Assembly (NCBI GenBank): GCA_946627575.1
Contig: CAMOVS010000015.1
Coordinates: 1 to 11,224, forward strand
Length of the DNA stretch: 11,224 nucleotides
Source: an uncultured Lachnospiraceae bacterium
Lineage (GTDB): Bacteria; Bacillota; Clostridia; Lachnospirales; Lachnospiraceae
Direction: 5' to 3'
The position numbers and the translations under genes were made by a program. This document shows positions 1 through 7,184 of the stretch, piece by piece. Positions within the stretch are counted from its first letter, which is position 1. The number at the start of each line of letters is the position of its first letter. Under the pieces are notes generated by a model. That model saw only the letters and a list, made by a program, of their open reading frames with translations. It made no database searches and was not told the origin of the DNA.

Positions 1-145
1 CCCCCCGAATGGCTTCCGAGATCTCATCTGCATTGGTAACCTGTCCCAGATCCCGAGAAAATCTCTGATAAAGGAACATAATCAGTATACCTGTACCAAG
101 AATAGCTGCCAGAAGGACAATCCACCGCCCTTTTCCTTTCTTCAT
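1..145 (-). CDS. Membrane-anchored protein, 5' end only (cut by window edge)
   Basis: Only the first 48 codons are inside the window. The start is ATG at 145, preceded on the minus strand by a GGAGGG ribosome site at 8 bases spacing and lying 40 bases after the stop of the cytochrome b-like gene, so it is probably the next cistron of the iron operon. The visible protein starts MKKGKGRW, has one hydrophobic segment at about residues 8 to 26 (signal anchor or uncleaved signal, no lipobox seen), and continues with a polar stretch ending in SEAIRG. I do not recognise the family. The neighbouring FMN-binding genes make an ApbE flavin transferase or another extracytoplasmic redox protein a reasonable guess, but nothing in these 48 residues shows it. 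Confidence 0.6.
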   Translation of the reverse strand, partial: MKKGKGRWIVLLAAILGTGILIMFLYQRFSRDLGQVTNADEISEAIRG

Positions 146-185
146 CTGTTTGCCCTCCGGATCATCGTGATTCTTTTCCGGCAGT

Positions 186-737
186 TCAGACCATCTGCCA
201 GCGCAGATAATAAATCACAAAGGCGGTGGCCGCCAGAAAGAGAAGAATGGACAAAGTCAGAAGGATGTCCACTCGAAGCCCTTTATGGTCCTCTATGCCC
301 AGGGCGATCTTGAGGGGACCTATATTGGTTAGCAGATGAACCATAAGAGCCGCCACCATGAGAAGCTGTACGGCCAGTCTCCCCCCGTTAAAGAGCTGAA
401 GCCGATAGCCCTCTGCCGTCTGCCGGCCGCGAAAAGCCACCACATGCAGGGCGATGAATACCATAAGGGCCATGCCGCTGATCCGCCGTACCCAGAAGAG
501 CCGGTTGGCCTTCCTGTAGGATACACCGGCCGCCTTCCGGGCACGAAGAGTATCCCATGTCAGCTTCAGGGAGATAAGCATATGAACGACAATAAGTCCT
601 ACCATAAGATAGGACAGTTTTGTAAATAAGCTATTGCCTCCGGGAGTCATCCCGGCAAGCTCCAGGGATCCCCATATCATATGAATGAGGAAGAGAATCA
701 TAATCAAGCTTGTAATGATTGCATTGGCCCTTCTCAT
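186..737 (-). CDS. Five-helix cytochrome b-like membrane protein (succinate dehydrogenase/fumarate reductase type)
   Basis: The protein has 183 residues and about five membrane helices (near residues 6-25, 40-60, 86-103, 120-140 and 155-178). Four histidines lie inside the first four helices: H19, H52, H98 and H134. Hydrophobic helices each carrying one histidine are the pattern of di-haem cytochrome b subunits such as SdhC/FrdC, so a transmembrane electron carrier is likely. No sdhA/B or frdA/B gene is nearby. The natural partners in the operon are instead the secreted DAISSAT protein and the FMN-binding lipoprotein. The start ATG at 737 overlaps the stop of the upstream gene in an ATGA junction with GGAGGG just before it, so the two are translationally coupled. 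Haem binding and direction of electron flow are inference. Confidence 0.75.
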   Translation of the reverse strand: MRRANAIITSLIMILFLIHMIWGSLELAGMTPGGNSLFTKLSYLMVGLIVVHMLISLKLTWDTLRARKAAGVSYRKANRLFWVRRISGMALMVFIALHVVAFRGRQTAEGYRLQLFNGGRLAVQLLMVAALMVHLLTNIGPLKIALGIEDHKGLRVDILLTLSILLFLAATAFVIYYLRWQMV

Positions 738-1228
738 AATCCCTCCGATCGCACCACAAGCACATGGCTCCTGCCTTTCATATCATCAGGCAGATAAGCT
801 TCGTAGATCTCTCTGGACATGAGGATGACATCAAAATATCCGTAATCCAGCTTAGACAACATCAGGGTAATATTCTCGGTCCGAAGGGCCATCTGGTTCT
901 CCGGCAGCCGGCTTTGGAAGCTCCTGGCAAGCTCCAGTCCGGCAGGGTCTGTATCTGCTGTTACACAGGAGATGTCTTCAAAAAGAAAGGATATCTCCTT
1001 ACCCGAAAAGAATTCCTCCCAGACCTTCAGGTTCTCATTATTCTTATGTCTATCCCGGTTAATCAGGACAACGTAAGCCCCGGATGGCTGGTCCAGAACC
1101 ACTGTGGCAGAAGAGATGGCATCCGCCCCGGATGCCAGTCTCTGAGGATAACCTGTCGCCAGGGCAGGAATCCCCGCCAGCAGGGCAAGAAGAACCGCCA
1201 CCACGATTATGTGGCGAATCATTCTCAT
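734..1228 (-). CDS. Secreted or membrane-tethered protein with FMN-site-like DAISSAT motif, function unknown
   Basis: The protein has 164 residues. An N-terminal hydrophobic segment (about residues 4-24, ending PALA) looks like a cleavable signal peptide, without a lipobox. Shortly after it, residues 36-42 read DAISSAT. This closely resembles the D-x2-S-G-A-T covalent FMN-attachment motif of FMN-binding domains, with G changed to S. The rest (about residues 50-164) is a mixed sequence with WEEFFSG and FDVILMSREIYEAYLP segments that I cannot place in a family. It starts within the stop codon of the FMN-binding lipoprotein gene (ATGA junction) and ends within the start codon of the cytochrome b-like gene (second ATGA junction). 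The three products are therefore probably made together and may form one complex. Whether it carries FMN is unknown. Confidence 0.7.
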   Translation of the reverse strand: MRMIRHIIVVAVLLALLAGIPALATGYPQRLASGADAISSATVVLDQPSGAYVVLINRDRHKNNENLKVWEEFFSGKEISFLFEDISCVTADTDPAGLELARSFQSRLPENQMALRTENITLMLSKLDYGYFDVILMSREIYEAYLPDDMKGRSHVLVVRSEGL

Positions 1229-1671
1229 TCTTCCGCTTCCTTCAGTGCATTATTCACAGCTTCGACGAATTCGTCATAATTGATGGTAGCTCCGCTGATG
1301 GCATCGATGCCGTCAAGCTGCCCGTTCTGCACCAGCATGGAAGCATACTCGTCTCTGGCCGCGTTGGCTTTCTGCGCCTTATTATAATAGTCTTTGTTGG
1401 CGATCCGTCCATCTTCTTTTCCATACTCTTCATCCTTAAAGGTGCCGTCTACCTCGTAGGTCTTATAAGTACATTCTGTGATGGATCCGTCCTTGATGGT
1501 AAGGTTCACTACGCCGTAACCATTGCCATCATCGCTCCCGTCTTCACTCTCGTAGACAGAGCTCTTGCCTTCATAAGTTCCATCTTTATAGGACTTACTT
1601 CCACCGCCGCAGCCTGCCAGCAGGCCTGCGCAGAGTGCGAAAGTTAAGGTCATACCCATCCACTTTCTCAT
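1225..1671 (-). CDS. FMN-binding domain lipoprotein
   Basis: The 148-residue protein has a lipoprotein signal with lipobox LLAGC (C21), placing it on the outer face of the membrane. The mature part is a single small FMN_bind domain: GTYEG at 31-35, a strand VVNLTIKDGSITECTY at 54-69, and the C-terminal attachment motif DAISGAT at 123-129. T129 is the expected phosphoester-linked FMN threonine, added by an ApbE-type flavin transferase in this family. The start at 1671 is preceded by AAGGAGGAGGGG. A longer reading from 1725 would put residues before an otherwise perfect signal peptide and is rejected. The stop overlaps the start of the next gene (ATGA). In this operon it occupies the place where P19 loci of Proteobacteria carry thioredoxin-like genes, so delivery of electrons to ferric iron or to P19 is a plausible role (inference). 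Confidence 0.88.
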   Translation of the reverse strand: MRKWMGMTLTFALCAGLLAGCGGGSKSYKDGTYEGKSSVYESEDGSDDGNGYGVVNLTIKDGSITECTYKTYEVDGTFKDEEYGKEDGRIANKDYYNKAQKANAARDEYASMLVQNGQLDGIDAISGATINYDEFVEAVNNALKEAEE

Positions 1672-1717
1672 TATGCCCCTCCTCCTTATTTTAATAATGT
1701 CACCATCGTATGATCTA

Positions 1718-1773
1718 AAGGTCAATCTTTCACCATTATGCGAGCATATCGCAAGAATCAGCCTTTTGACCTT
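1718..1773 (-). promoter_or_regulatory. Structured leader before the FMN-binding gene
   Basis: The 115-base gap between the ATPase stop and the FMN-binding gene contains an 8-bp perfect inverted repeat, AAGGTCAA (1718-1725) and TTGACCTT (1766-1773). GATC on both outer sides can extend it with a small bulge. A smaller perfect hairpin, TGCGA-GCATA-TCGCA (1739-1753), nests inside. No U-run follows, so it is not an ordinary terminator. It may be an mRNA stability or processing element, or the binding site of a regulator. It does not match the FMN riboswitch as far as I can judge. Confidence 0.35.
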
Positions 1774-1786
1774 GATCGCATCTTAA

Positions 1787-2485
1787 CTACTGCAGTGTAA
1801 TATGCTTGATCCGGCCTGTGAAATTCTCATTGATGCTTTCATGGTCGATCTTGCCGTTCCTCAGAACCACGGTCCGCTGGGCCACTTCAGCCACCTCAGG
1901 GTTATGGGTTACCACCACCAGGGTGGTTCCTTCCTCGTGAAGCTTGCGGAACAGTTCAACTACAATCTCCTCGTTGGCTTCATCCAGGTTGCCGGTAGGT
2001 TCATCCGCCAGAATGATCTCTGGATAATTAATCAGAGCCCTTGCCACGCACACACGCTGCTGTTCTCCACCGGAAAGCTGGCTGGGATAATGCTTGGCCC
2101 GGTCGGCCAGACCGACTCGTTCCAGCGCCTCCATAGCTTCTTTCTCATCCGGCACAGAATGATAATACTGGGCCAGCATCACGTTCTCCACTGCGGTCAG
2201 GTAGCTGACCAGGTGAAACTGCTGGAAGATCAGACCGATCTTGTCCCGCCGGATATTGGTAAGCTCGCGGGCGCTCTTTTTTGCGATATCCACGCCATCC
2301 AAAAGAACCTCGCCCTCTGAAGCTTTATCCAAAGCTCCGATGATATTCATGGTCGTGCTCTTTCCGGATCCCGAAGGGCCCATGATCGCCAGCCATTCTC
2401 CTTTTTCCACTTTAAGATTAATATGATCCAGGGCATGCAGATTTCCATAGATCTTGGATACATTTTTTAATTCCAGAAGGCTCAC
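1787..2485 (-). CDS. ABC transporter ATPase, MacB/LolD type
   Basis: The 232-residue protein is a complete nucleotide-binding subunit. Walker A GPSGSGKST is at 36-44, the Q-loop in FQQ at 87-89, the signature LSGGEQQR at 137-144, Walker B IILADE at 157-162 and the switch histidine H194 in VTHN. Length and the NLDEANEE stretch after Walker B fit the LolD/MacB family, whose members often power mechanical work on extracytoplasmic substrates rather than simple import. It starts at GTG 2485, with AAGGAGAG upstream, two bases after the stop of the adjacent permease, so it pairs with the two FtsX-like permeases before it. The same ATPase plus two permeases occurs in the C. jejuni P19 locus. What it moves, or whether it acts on P19 or DUF2318, is not shown by the sequence. 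Confidence 0.93.
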   Translation of the reverse strand: MSLLELKNVSKIYGNLHALDHINLKVEKGEWLAIMGPSGSGKSTTMNIIGALDKASEGEVLLDGVDIAKKSARELTNIRRDKIGLIFQQFHLVSYLTAVENVMLAQYYHSVPDEKEAMEALERVGLADRAKHYPSQLSGGEQQRVCVARALINYPEIILADEPTGNLDEANEEIVVELFRKLHEEGTTLVVVTHNPEVAEVAQRTVVLRNGKIDHESINENFTGRIKHITLQ

Positions 2486-2487
2486 TG

Positions 2488-3666
2488 CTACTCTCCTTTC
2501 AGTACAAGTGCCGGGTCAATGTCCGTGGCGCTTCGAATCGGAAGCAGACAGGCGATTCCTGTCACAATAACCGATGCTATAATGGTCAGCGGAAGAAGCC
2601 AGGGCATAAAAGTAATCGAGCTGTTAAAGACATTGACGGAAACCGCCTGGGCAAAAAGAAAACCGAACACGGCTCCTACGGCTCCGCCCACAGCGCCCAG
2701 CACCAGACCTTCTCCCATAAACTCCGCAACAATACTCTGATTGCTGGCTCCCAGGGCCTTACGAAGACCGATTTCCATCCTTCGTTCTGCTACGACCGCT
2801 GTCATGGTGGTGGCCACACTGATCATGGTCAAAGCCAGGACAATGATGGTAACCAGGAGCACCAGGGACTGAAGTTTGGAAAAGACCTTGGTCTCAGATT
2901 CCGTAACCCTCTTAACCAGTCTTGCTGACATCATATCAGACTTTCCTGTAATGGAATCCGCATAGGAAGAAAGCTGTTTGGATTCGGCGGATACCGAAAG
3001 CTCACAGATATCAAATACCGTAGGGCTTCCGGTCAGGTTCTCCATGTCCTTCAGACCCATATAGACATAATCCTCTTCTTTCCCTCCGGTACTTAGGATG
3101 CCTGTCACCGTAAAATCTATAAAATTATCGGGCACGATATCCTCTTCTTCCTGCTTGGATTCCTTCTTTTTATCGGTTTTGTCCGCTTCCGGAGCATAAG
3201 TGCAGGTAACCCTCTTTCCCTCTTTAAGGTTATAGGTTTCTGCGACGCTTTCTCCGACCATTATTTCCTTTTCAGCAGATGGCCAGCGCCCTTCCACGGA
3301 CCAGAAGGGACTGGTCTTCTGCGCCTCTTCCATGCTCATGGCGGCTGCCATGACCGGCCGGTCATTAATCCTCACGGTGTCATAGCGGTAGGGAGTCACG
3401 CCTACCAACTGGTCTTTGGGGATCAGCGACACCGCTTTATCGACATCCTCCTGGGTAAATCCTTCCCCTGATGAGGTAATAATCATATTGGCGCCGTAGC
3501 TTCTGAACTGCTGGCTCAGCTGTCGCGGCACATCCACATAGATCGTCACAAGGCCCGAAAGAATCGTCGCTCCTATGGCAATCGCCAGCAAAGCGATCAC
3601 CATCCTTGAACGACGCCTCAGAAGCGACGCTGTGACCATCCGCATATACATCTGTCTCTTTTTCAA
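2488..3666 (-). CDS. FtsX/MacB-family ABC permease (second of pair)
   Basis: The 392-residue protein has the FtsX/MacB layout: one helix near residues 22-44, a large extracytoplasmic domain, and three helices in the last 130 residues. The conserved ERRMEIGLRKALGAS coupling segment follows the second helix. The external domain has a charged insert rich in K, E and D (about residues 160-178). The start is TTG at 3666, chosen because AGAGGAG lies 7 bases upstream and an in-frame TAG sits 13 to 15 bases before it, leaving no upstream alternative. A TTG start lowers initiation, so this subunit may be made less efficiently than its partner. It ends two bases before the GTG of the ATPase. The family transmits ATPase motion across the membrane; the substrate here is unknown. 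Confidence 0.9.
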   Translation of the reverse strand: MKKRQMYMRMVTASLLRRRSRMVIALLAIAIGATILSGLVTIYVDVPRQLSQQFRSYGANMIITSSGEGFTQEDVDKAVSLIPKDQLVGVTPYRYDTVRINDRPVMAAAMSMEEAQKTSPFWSVEGRWPSAEKEIMVGESVAETYNLKEGKRVTCTYAPEADKTDKKKESKQEEEDIVPDNFIDFTVTGILSTGGKEEDYVYMGLKDMENLTGSPTVFDICELSVSAESKQLSSYADSITGKSDMMSARLVKRVTESETKVFSKLQSLVLLVTIIVLALTMISVATTMTAVVAERRMEIGLRKALGASNQSIVAEFMGEGLVLGAVGGAVGAVFGFLFAQAVSVNVFNSSITFMPWLLPLTIIASVIVTGIACLLPIRSATDIDPALVLKGE

Positions 3667-3717
3667 TGCTTCGCTCCTCTAATAACGCTAGTTATTATCT
3701 GACTAATCATTTCGGAT

Positions 3718-3763
3718 GCCCGATTCCGCCGCCGTGCCATTTCACCTGCACGGGCGTAATCGG
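3718..3763 (-). promoter_or_regulatory. Large imperfect hairpin between the two permease genes
   Basis: The 115-base gap 3667-3781 contains a long imperfect stem: CCGATT (3720-3725) with AATCGG (3758-3763), and inside it CCGTGC (3732-3737) with GCACGG (3748-3753). Nearer the second permease there is a small perfect repeat, AATAAC-GCTA-GTTATT (3681-3696). Neither is followed by a U-run on the minus strand, so termination is unlikely. An mRNA stability or processing element setting the ratio of the two permeases is possible. Confidence 0.35.
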
Positions 3764-3781
3764 CTCCTATTACTATTTTTC

Positions 3782-5071
3782 TTATCTTCCATGTAATACT
3801 TCAGTGGGTCTTAAGTTCAGCAGCATACGTACAGCGGGAATACATCCGATCAAGGTGACCACCGTTACCAGAACTGCAACCAGAGGGATTACCATAGGCC
3901 TCATGGAGATCGCCGAGCCAAATACCGTATGACCGATCACCTGGGCAAATCCCTGACCTGCAAAAAAGCCAATAAGGCCTCCAATGAGGGCCGTACATAG
4001 GATCTCCGTAATCACGAGGCCCGTGATGGCAGGATTGTGAGCTCCTATGGCCTTCATCAGGCCGATCTCCTGGGACCGCTCCATGACGGAAGCCGTAACC
4101 AGATTGGAGATACCCAGTGCTGCTCCGATCATAGCCAGGAAAGTGATCAGAATCATGAGGAGCTTCATCTTCTCAAGAATCTGTCCCTCAGAGTCCGCTA
4201 CCTGCCGTACGGGAGAAGCAACCGAATCTGTAATCACTTCTTCAATCTGATAGCAGATGGAGCTAACGTAGGCTGTGCAGTACCAGGTTTCATATTGAGC
4301 TACTGAGAGAGAACCCGGATCCTTGGCAGCCTTTCTTGCCAGGTCGTTGTCCGGTGTTGTGAGGGCAGACACCTCGATGCTGTCTACCTTTCCCTCCAAT
4401 CCTCCAAGAGCCTGGGCAGTATCAAGGGTAACAAAGATCTGGTCATCTTCCTCACCGCCGGCATCATAGATGCCCGCCACAGTAAGCTGCTTGCTGTTCC
4501 GGTTACCGGCGAGCCGGATCTTATCTCCCACGCCGATTCCCTCTTCCTCAGCCAAAGCCCGACCTATCATTGCAACATCTTTCTTGTCTTTCCCCTGTTC
4601 ATCAATCCAGTTGCCATCCTTGATTTCCCACCAGCTCCGCAGGGAAGCAATGCCGGCATCCAGCTCCTCCCCGGTGGGGAGCTTCATATGATGGTTGAAC
4701 CATGTTCCGCTGACGGTCACGGGGCTGCCATCATTCAACTTAGCCTCCACGTTCAGGAAAGGGGTATAGTCTACGATGTTGAAGGCCCAGAATATAGTCT
4801 TGATCTTGCCCAGCTCATCCTCGGAAAGATAGCTTCCGGACACATTCTCCTCGCCAACATCATAAAGCTCATTGACAACGGAAGCTTCCTTGGGCACTAC
4901 AGTAATGTTGGCACCGTAGGCCTTCAGCTCCTGGTTTACCTTGTCTTCCACATCCATCATGACTGAAAGCATGGCAGTGGCAAGAGAGGCGCCCAGGGCG
5001 ATTGTAAAAGCAATCATTGTCATCTTTTTCCATTGCCGTATGAAGGCTTTGGCTATCATTCTAATAAACAT
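3782..5071 (-). CDS. FtsX/MacB-family ABC permease (first of pair)
   Basis: The 429-residue protein has one membrane helix at about 17-38, an extracytoplasmic MacB-like periplasmic core domain of about 260 residues (with YGANITVVP, typical at its start), then three helices in the C-terminal 130 residues. The cytoplasmic coupling motif ERSQEIGLMKAIGAH lies after the second helix. It resembles the next permease in layout but not closely in sequence, so the two probably form a heterodimer with the ATPase. The ATG at 5071 follows the DUF2318 stop by 20 bases, with GGAAGGAATGGAAG in the gap as ribosome site. Equivalent paired permeases sit directly after DUF2318 in C. jejuni P19 and E. coli Fet loci. 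Its transported or remodelled partner is unknown. Confidence 0.92.
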   Translation of the reverse strand: MFIRMIAKAFIRQWKKMTMIAFTIALGASLATAMLSVMMDVEDKVNQELKAYGANITVVPKEASVVNELYDVGEENVSGSYLSEDELGKIKTIFWAFNIVDYTPFLNVEAKLNDGSPVTVSGTWFNHHMKLPTGEELDAGIASLRSWWEIKDGNWIDEQGKDKKDVAMIGRALAEEEGIGVGDKIRLAGNRNSKQLTVAGIYDAGGEEDDQIFVTLDTAQALGGLEGKVDSIEVSALTTPDNDLARKAAKDPGSLSVAQYETWYCTAYVSSICYQIEEVITDSVASPVRQVADSEGQILEKMKLLMILITFLAMIGAALGISNLVTASVMERSQEIGLMKAIGAHNPAITGLVITEILCTALIGGLIGFFAGQGFAQVIGHTVFGSAISMRPMVIPLVAVLVTVVTLIGCIPAVRMLLNLRPTEVLHGR

Positions 5072-5091
5072 GACACTTCCATTCCTTCCAT

Positions 5092-6348
5092 TTATTTAAA
5101 TTCCGATTCGTATTCCTTAAGCCCTTCGATGGGTACAATAATCTGCCCGCTGTTGACCTCATAGGGAATCACGATGGGATTGCATCCACCCTTAAATCCA
5201 ATAGTAGAGATATTCATAACGACATCACAGAGATTGCAGACGACCTGCCCGTCCCTCTCGTAATATCCGGTCTCTCCGCACACATCACAAGCATCAAGAC
5301 CCACTCCATAGGATGAAGAATTGGGTTTTTTGATAACGATAAAACGAATTGACACGCCATTTTCGGTCTCATAAGCAAACCGGTGCAGATGTCCGTCAGC
5401 TACCAGGTCAAAGGAAACATATACATTTTTATCATCCACCTTCGTCGCCTCTTCGATCGGAGACAGGGTGGTATCTGTCTTACTCATGGCTTCCACCACG
5501 GTCATAGTGCTGACTGCCAACAGACAAACGACAACTGCCGTCGAAGCCCAGCGCCGGATATTTCTCCATTTGGCTCGAATCTGCCGGTGTTCTGCCGGAT
5601 TCCGGTAAGGTTCTTTCTGCCGGAAACTGCGGGTCCACAGAAGGATAGCAGCCAGGCCAAGCGGCACCAAAGCAAGATAGATAAACCAATCCGTATGAGT
5701 CTTGGCAAATACCGAATAAGTGAACATGGTGTGGTTGGACAGGACAATTCTCTTCTGAAGAAGGACGGAGAAAAGGCCTGCCAGCCTCAGCATAGCATTA
5801 AAAAGCAGCTCCAGTTTCAATACCGGCAGAATGCCGTTCGGGCTAAAGCGCATAAGGCACTTTTCAGCTGCCAGAAAAACAAGAAGGCAGAGGACCAGAC
5901 CTACCGTAACACCGATCATGTTCATCAGATATTCCGTAGAAATGATGGTCTTCTCCGCCATCAGCTCCTGATAGGGGTAAGCCCAGACCGTAGGTGCCGC
6001 ATAAACAATAATAGTAAAATACAACAGGCCCAGAGCGATCCAGGAAATCCTTCGGACAACACTCTTTTCTTTGTTACGGAAAGGTTTAAGGCTTGTTATG
6101 AGAAAGACGACAAAAGCAAGCAGCGAAAGCAGGTAGACCCAGCCATTCAGAATAGCGGTATCAATGAGGCTGGTGGTGTTTCTGATCCAGGCAATCAGCA
6201 AGGAACATACCAGACCCAATAGAGCCAGGATCCACACAATCCTTTTCTCTCCCTTCTTCCCCGCTATCCTGGTATAGCCATGGATCATGCCGCACAGAAG
6301 AGCTCCCATAACAAGGGCTCTAGTTGTTAAAACCAAATAAGAAAGCAT
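5092..6348 (-). CDS. DUF2318 membrane protein of P19-type iron-uptake locus
   Basis: The 418-residue protein has about seven or eight membrane helices over residues 1-287 and a C-terminal extracytoplasmic DUF2318 domain (about 300-418). That domain shows the family signature DACDVCG (C354, C357), GYY, CNLCDVVMN (C371, C374) and TIGFKGGCNPI (C389), with H320 and H322 before it. The paired CxxC motifs suggest binding of a metal or a redox function. In P19 loci this gene always lies beside the iron-binding protein and the FtsX-like permeases, and it is thought to act in handling iron released by P19; the mechanism is not settled. ATG 6348 has GGAGG seven bases upstream. The 125-base gap before it holds a terminator-like hairpin, so expression may be lower than that of the two genes upstream. 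Confidence 0.9.
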   Translation of the reverse strand: MLSYLVLTTRALVMGALLCGMIHGYTRIAGKKGEKRIVWILALLGLVCSLLIAWIRNTTSLIDTAILNGWVYLLSLLAFVVFLITSLKPFRNKEKSVVRRISWIALGLLYFTIIVYAAPTVWAYPYQELMAEKTIISTEYLMNMIGVTVGLVLCLLVFLAAEKCLMRFSPNGILPVLKLELLFNAMLRLAGLFSVLLQKRIVLSNHTMFTYSVFAKTHTDWFIYLALVPLGLAAILLWTRSFRQKEPYRNPAEHRQIRAKWRNIRRWASTAVVVCLLAVSTMTVVEAMSKTDTTLSPIEEATKVDDKNVYVSFDLVADGHLHRFAYETENGVSIRFIVIKKPNSSSYGVGLDACDVCGETGYYERDGQVVCNLCDVVMNISTIGFKGGCNPIVIPYEVNSGQIIVPIEGLKEYESEFK

Positions 6349-6385
6349 GATAAGCCTCCATAAGATTCTTAATTAGAAAATCCAT

Positions 6386-6435
6386 AAAAAAAACGCACGA
6401 AAGTGGTGCGCCGGATATCCGGAGCACCACGTTTC
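6386..6435 (-). terminator. Intra-operon terminator-like hairpin (attenuator candidate)
   Basis: On the minus strand, GTGGTGC and GCACCAC (6424-6430 and 6403-6409) enclose the palindrome CCGGATATCCGG (6411-6422), and GAAA/TTTC can extend the base. Downstream comes CGTGCG and then a run of eight U (A-tract 6386-6393). A second, shorter hairpin, CGCAC-CACTTTC-GTGCG, abuts the U-run exactly and reuses the 3' arm of the large one, so the two folds exclude each other. The position after the P19 gene and before DUF2318 suggests partial termination that keeps permease and P19 levels above the downstream genes. Confidence 0.6.
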
Positions 6436-6473
6436 TTTAATGATAAACATCTTTCAATAATAATTATTAAAAA

Positions 6474-7109
6474 TTATTCAAGACCTGCAAACTCCCAGCC
6501 TTCGAATGTGTAGGACATGGGGCCATCCTTGAAATGACTTGCAAGAGATCCGCCAGGACCGGTCTCGGAATCGGAGTGAATCAGGTATCCGTTCTCGCCG
6601 GGGCTGTGGATGGTGATAGTCAGGTTGTATGTACCGGGATCAAGCTTGATGTTGGCTCCATAGTGAGGACCATCAGAAGCAGCCATTTCCATAAATGTAC
6701 CAGCTACAACTTCTTTTCCGTCAGTTGTGTCAATCTTGTAATCAACAGTCAGGTAAGGAACCCAGTCACCGACACCATAGCCCAGATCATTTTCCAGGGC
6801 GGAGATATCAGCTTCGATATGGATATCAGCATCCTCAGCACTGTAGTTCATGGTCTCGTTCTCCATGGGAACGGCCTGGAACCATACAGCGGACAGGTTC
6901 ATGAAATCAACCTTCTCATCCTCAAAAATAGGATTCTCAACAAAACCGGCATCTCCGGCAGCTGCATCTTCTTCTACTTTAGCAGTTACATTTTCCCCTG
7001 CAGATGCATCCTCTTTGGTTGCACCGCTGTCAGCGTTGGAACCGCATGCAGCAAGCGATGCCACTACCATGGAACCAGCGAGAAGTAATGCCAATACTTT
7101 CTTTCTCAT
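6474..7109 (-). CDS. P19/Tp34-family iron-binding lipoprotein
   Basis: The 211-residue protein has a lipoprotein signal with lipobox SLAAC (C22), an acidic alanine-rich linker (about 23-55), and then the P19/Tp34 iron transport domain. The metal-site residues known from P19 structures are all present: H97 and E99 in DIHIEADI, M142 and H149 in MAASDGPHYGANI, and H178 in GYLIHSD. It should hold ferric iron (or copper) outside the membrane and hand it to the FTR1 permease encoded just upstream. Unlike the soluble periplasmic P19 of Gram-negatives it is lipid-anchored, as expected for a cell without an outer membrane. AAGGAGGAAG precedes ATG 7109. The 75-base gap after the permease gene holds only a weak AAGGAA-GTT-TTCCTT hairpin. 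Family assignment is firm; ligand preference is inferred. Confidence 0.95.
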   Translation of the reverse strand: MRKKVLALLLAGSMVVASLAACGSNADSGATKEDASAGENVTAKVEEDAAAGDAGFVENPIFEDEKVDFMNLSAVWFQAVPMENETMNYSAEDADIHIEADISALENDLGYGVGDWVPYLTVDYKIDTTDGKEVVAGTFMEMAASDGPHYGANIKLDPGTYNLTITIHSPGENGYLIHSDSETGPGGSLASHFKDGPMSYTFEGWEFAGLE

Positions 7110-7184
7110 CTTTCTTCCTCCTTATGTTAGAATTAATAGTGTATATTTATGAAAGGAAAACTTCCTTATCATACCAATGAATTG

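Noticed and set aside
186..737. Succinate dehydrogenase or fumarate reductase operon
   Set aside because: Only the cytochrome b-like subunit is present; the catalytic flavoprotein and iron-sulphur subunits are absent from the neighbourhood.
764..1647. Two overlapping plus-strand open frames of 171 and 187 codons
   Set aside because: They oppose three minus-strand genes joined by ATGA overlaps with signal peptides and motifs. The plus-strand frames have no ribosome sites or recognisable domains.
1672..1786. FMN riboswitch before the FMN-binding gene
   Set aside because: The gap is short and I could not find the conserved multi-stem core of that riboswitch.
5383..6222. 279-codon open frame on the plus strand
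   Set aside because: It lies opposite the DUF2318 gene, whose family motifs and ribosome site are clear. The plus-strand product is rich in Q, R, K and H with no domain, as expected of an antisense shadow.
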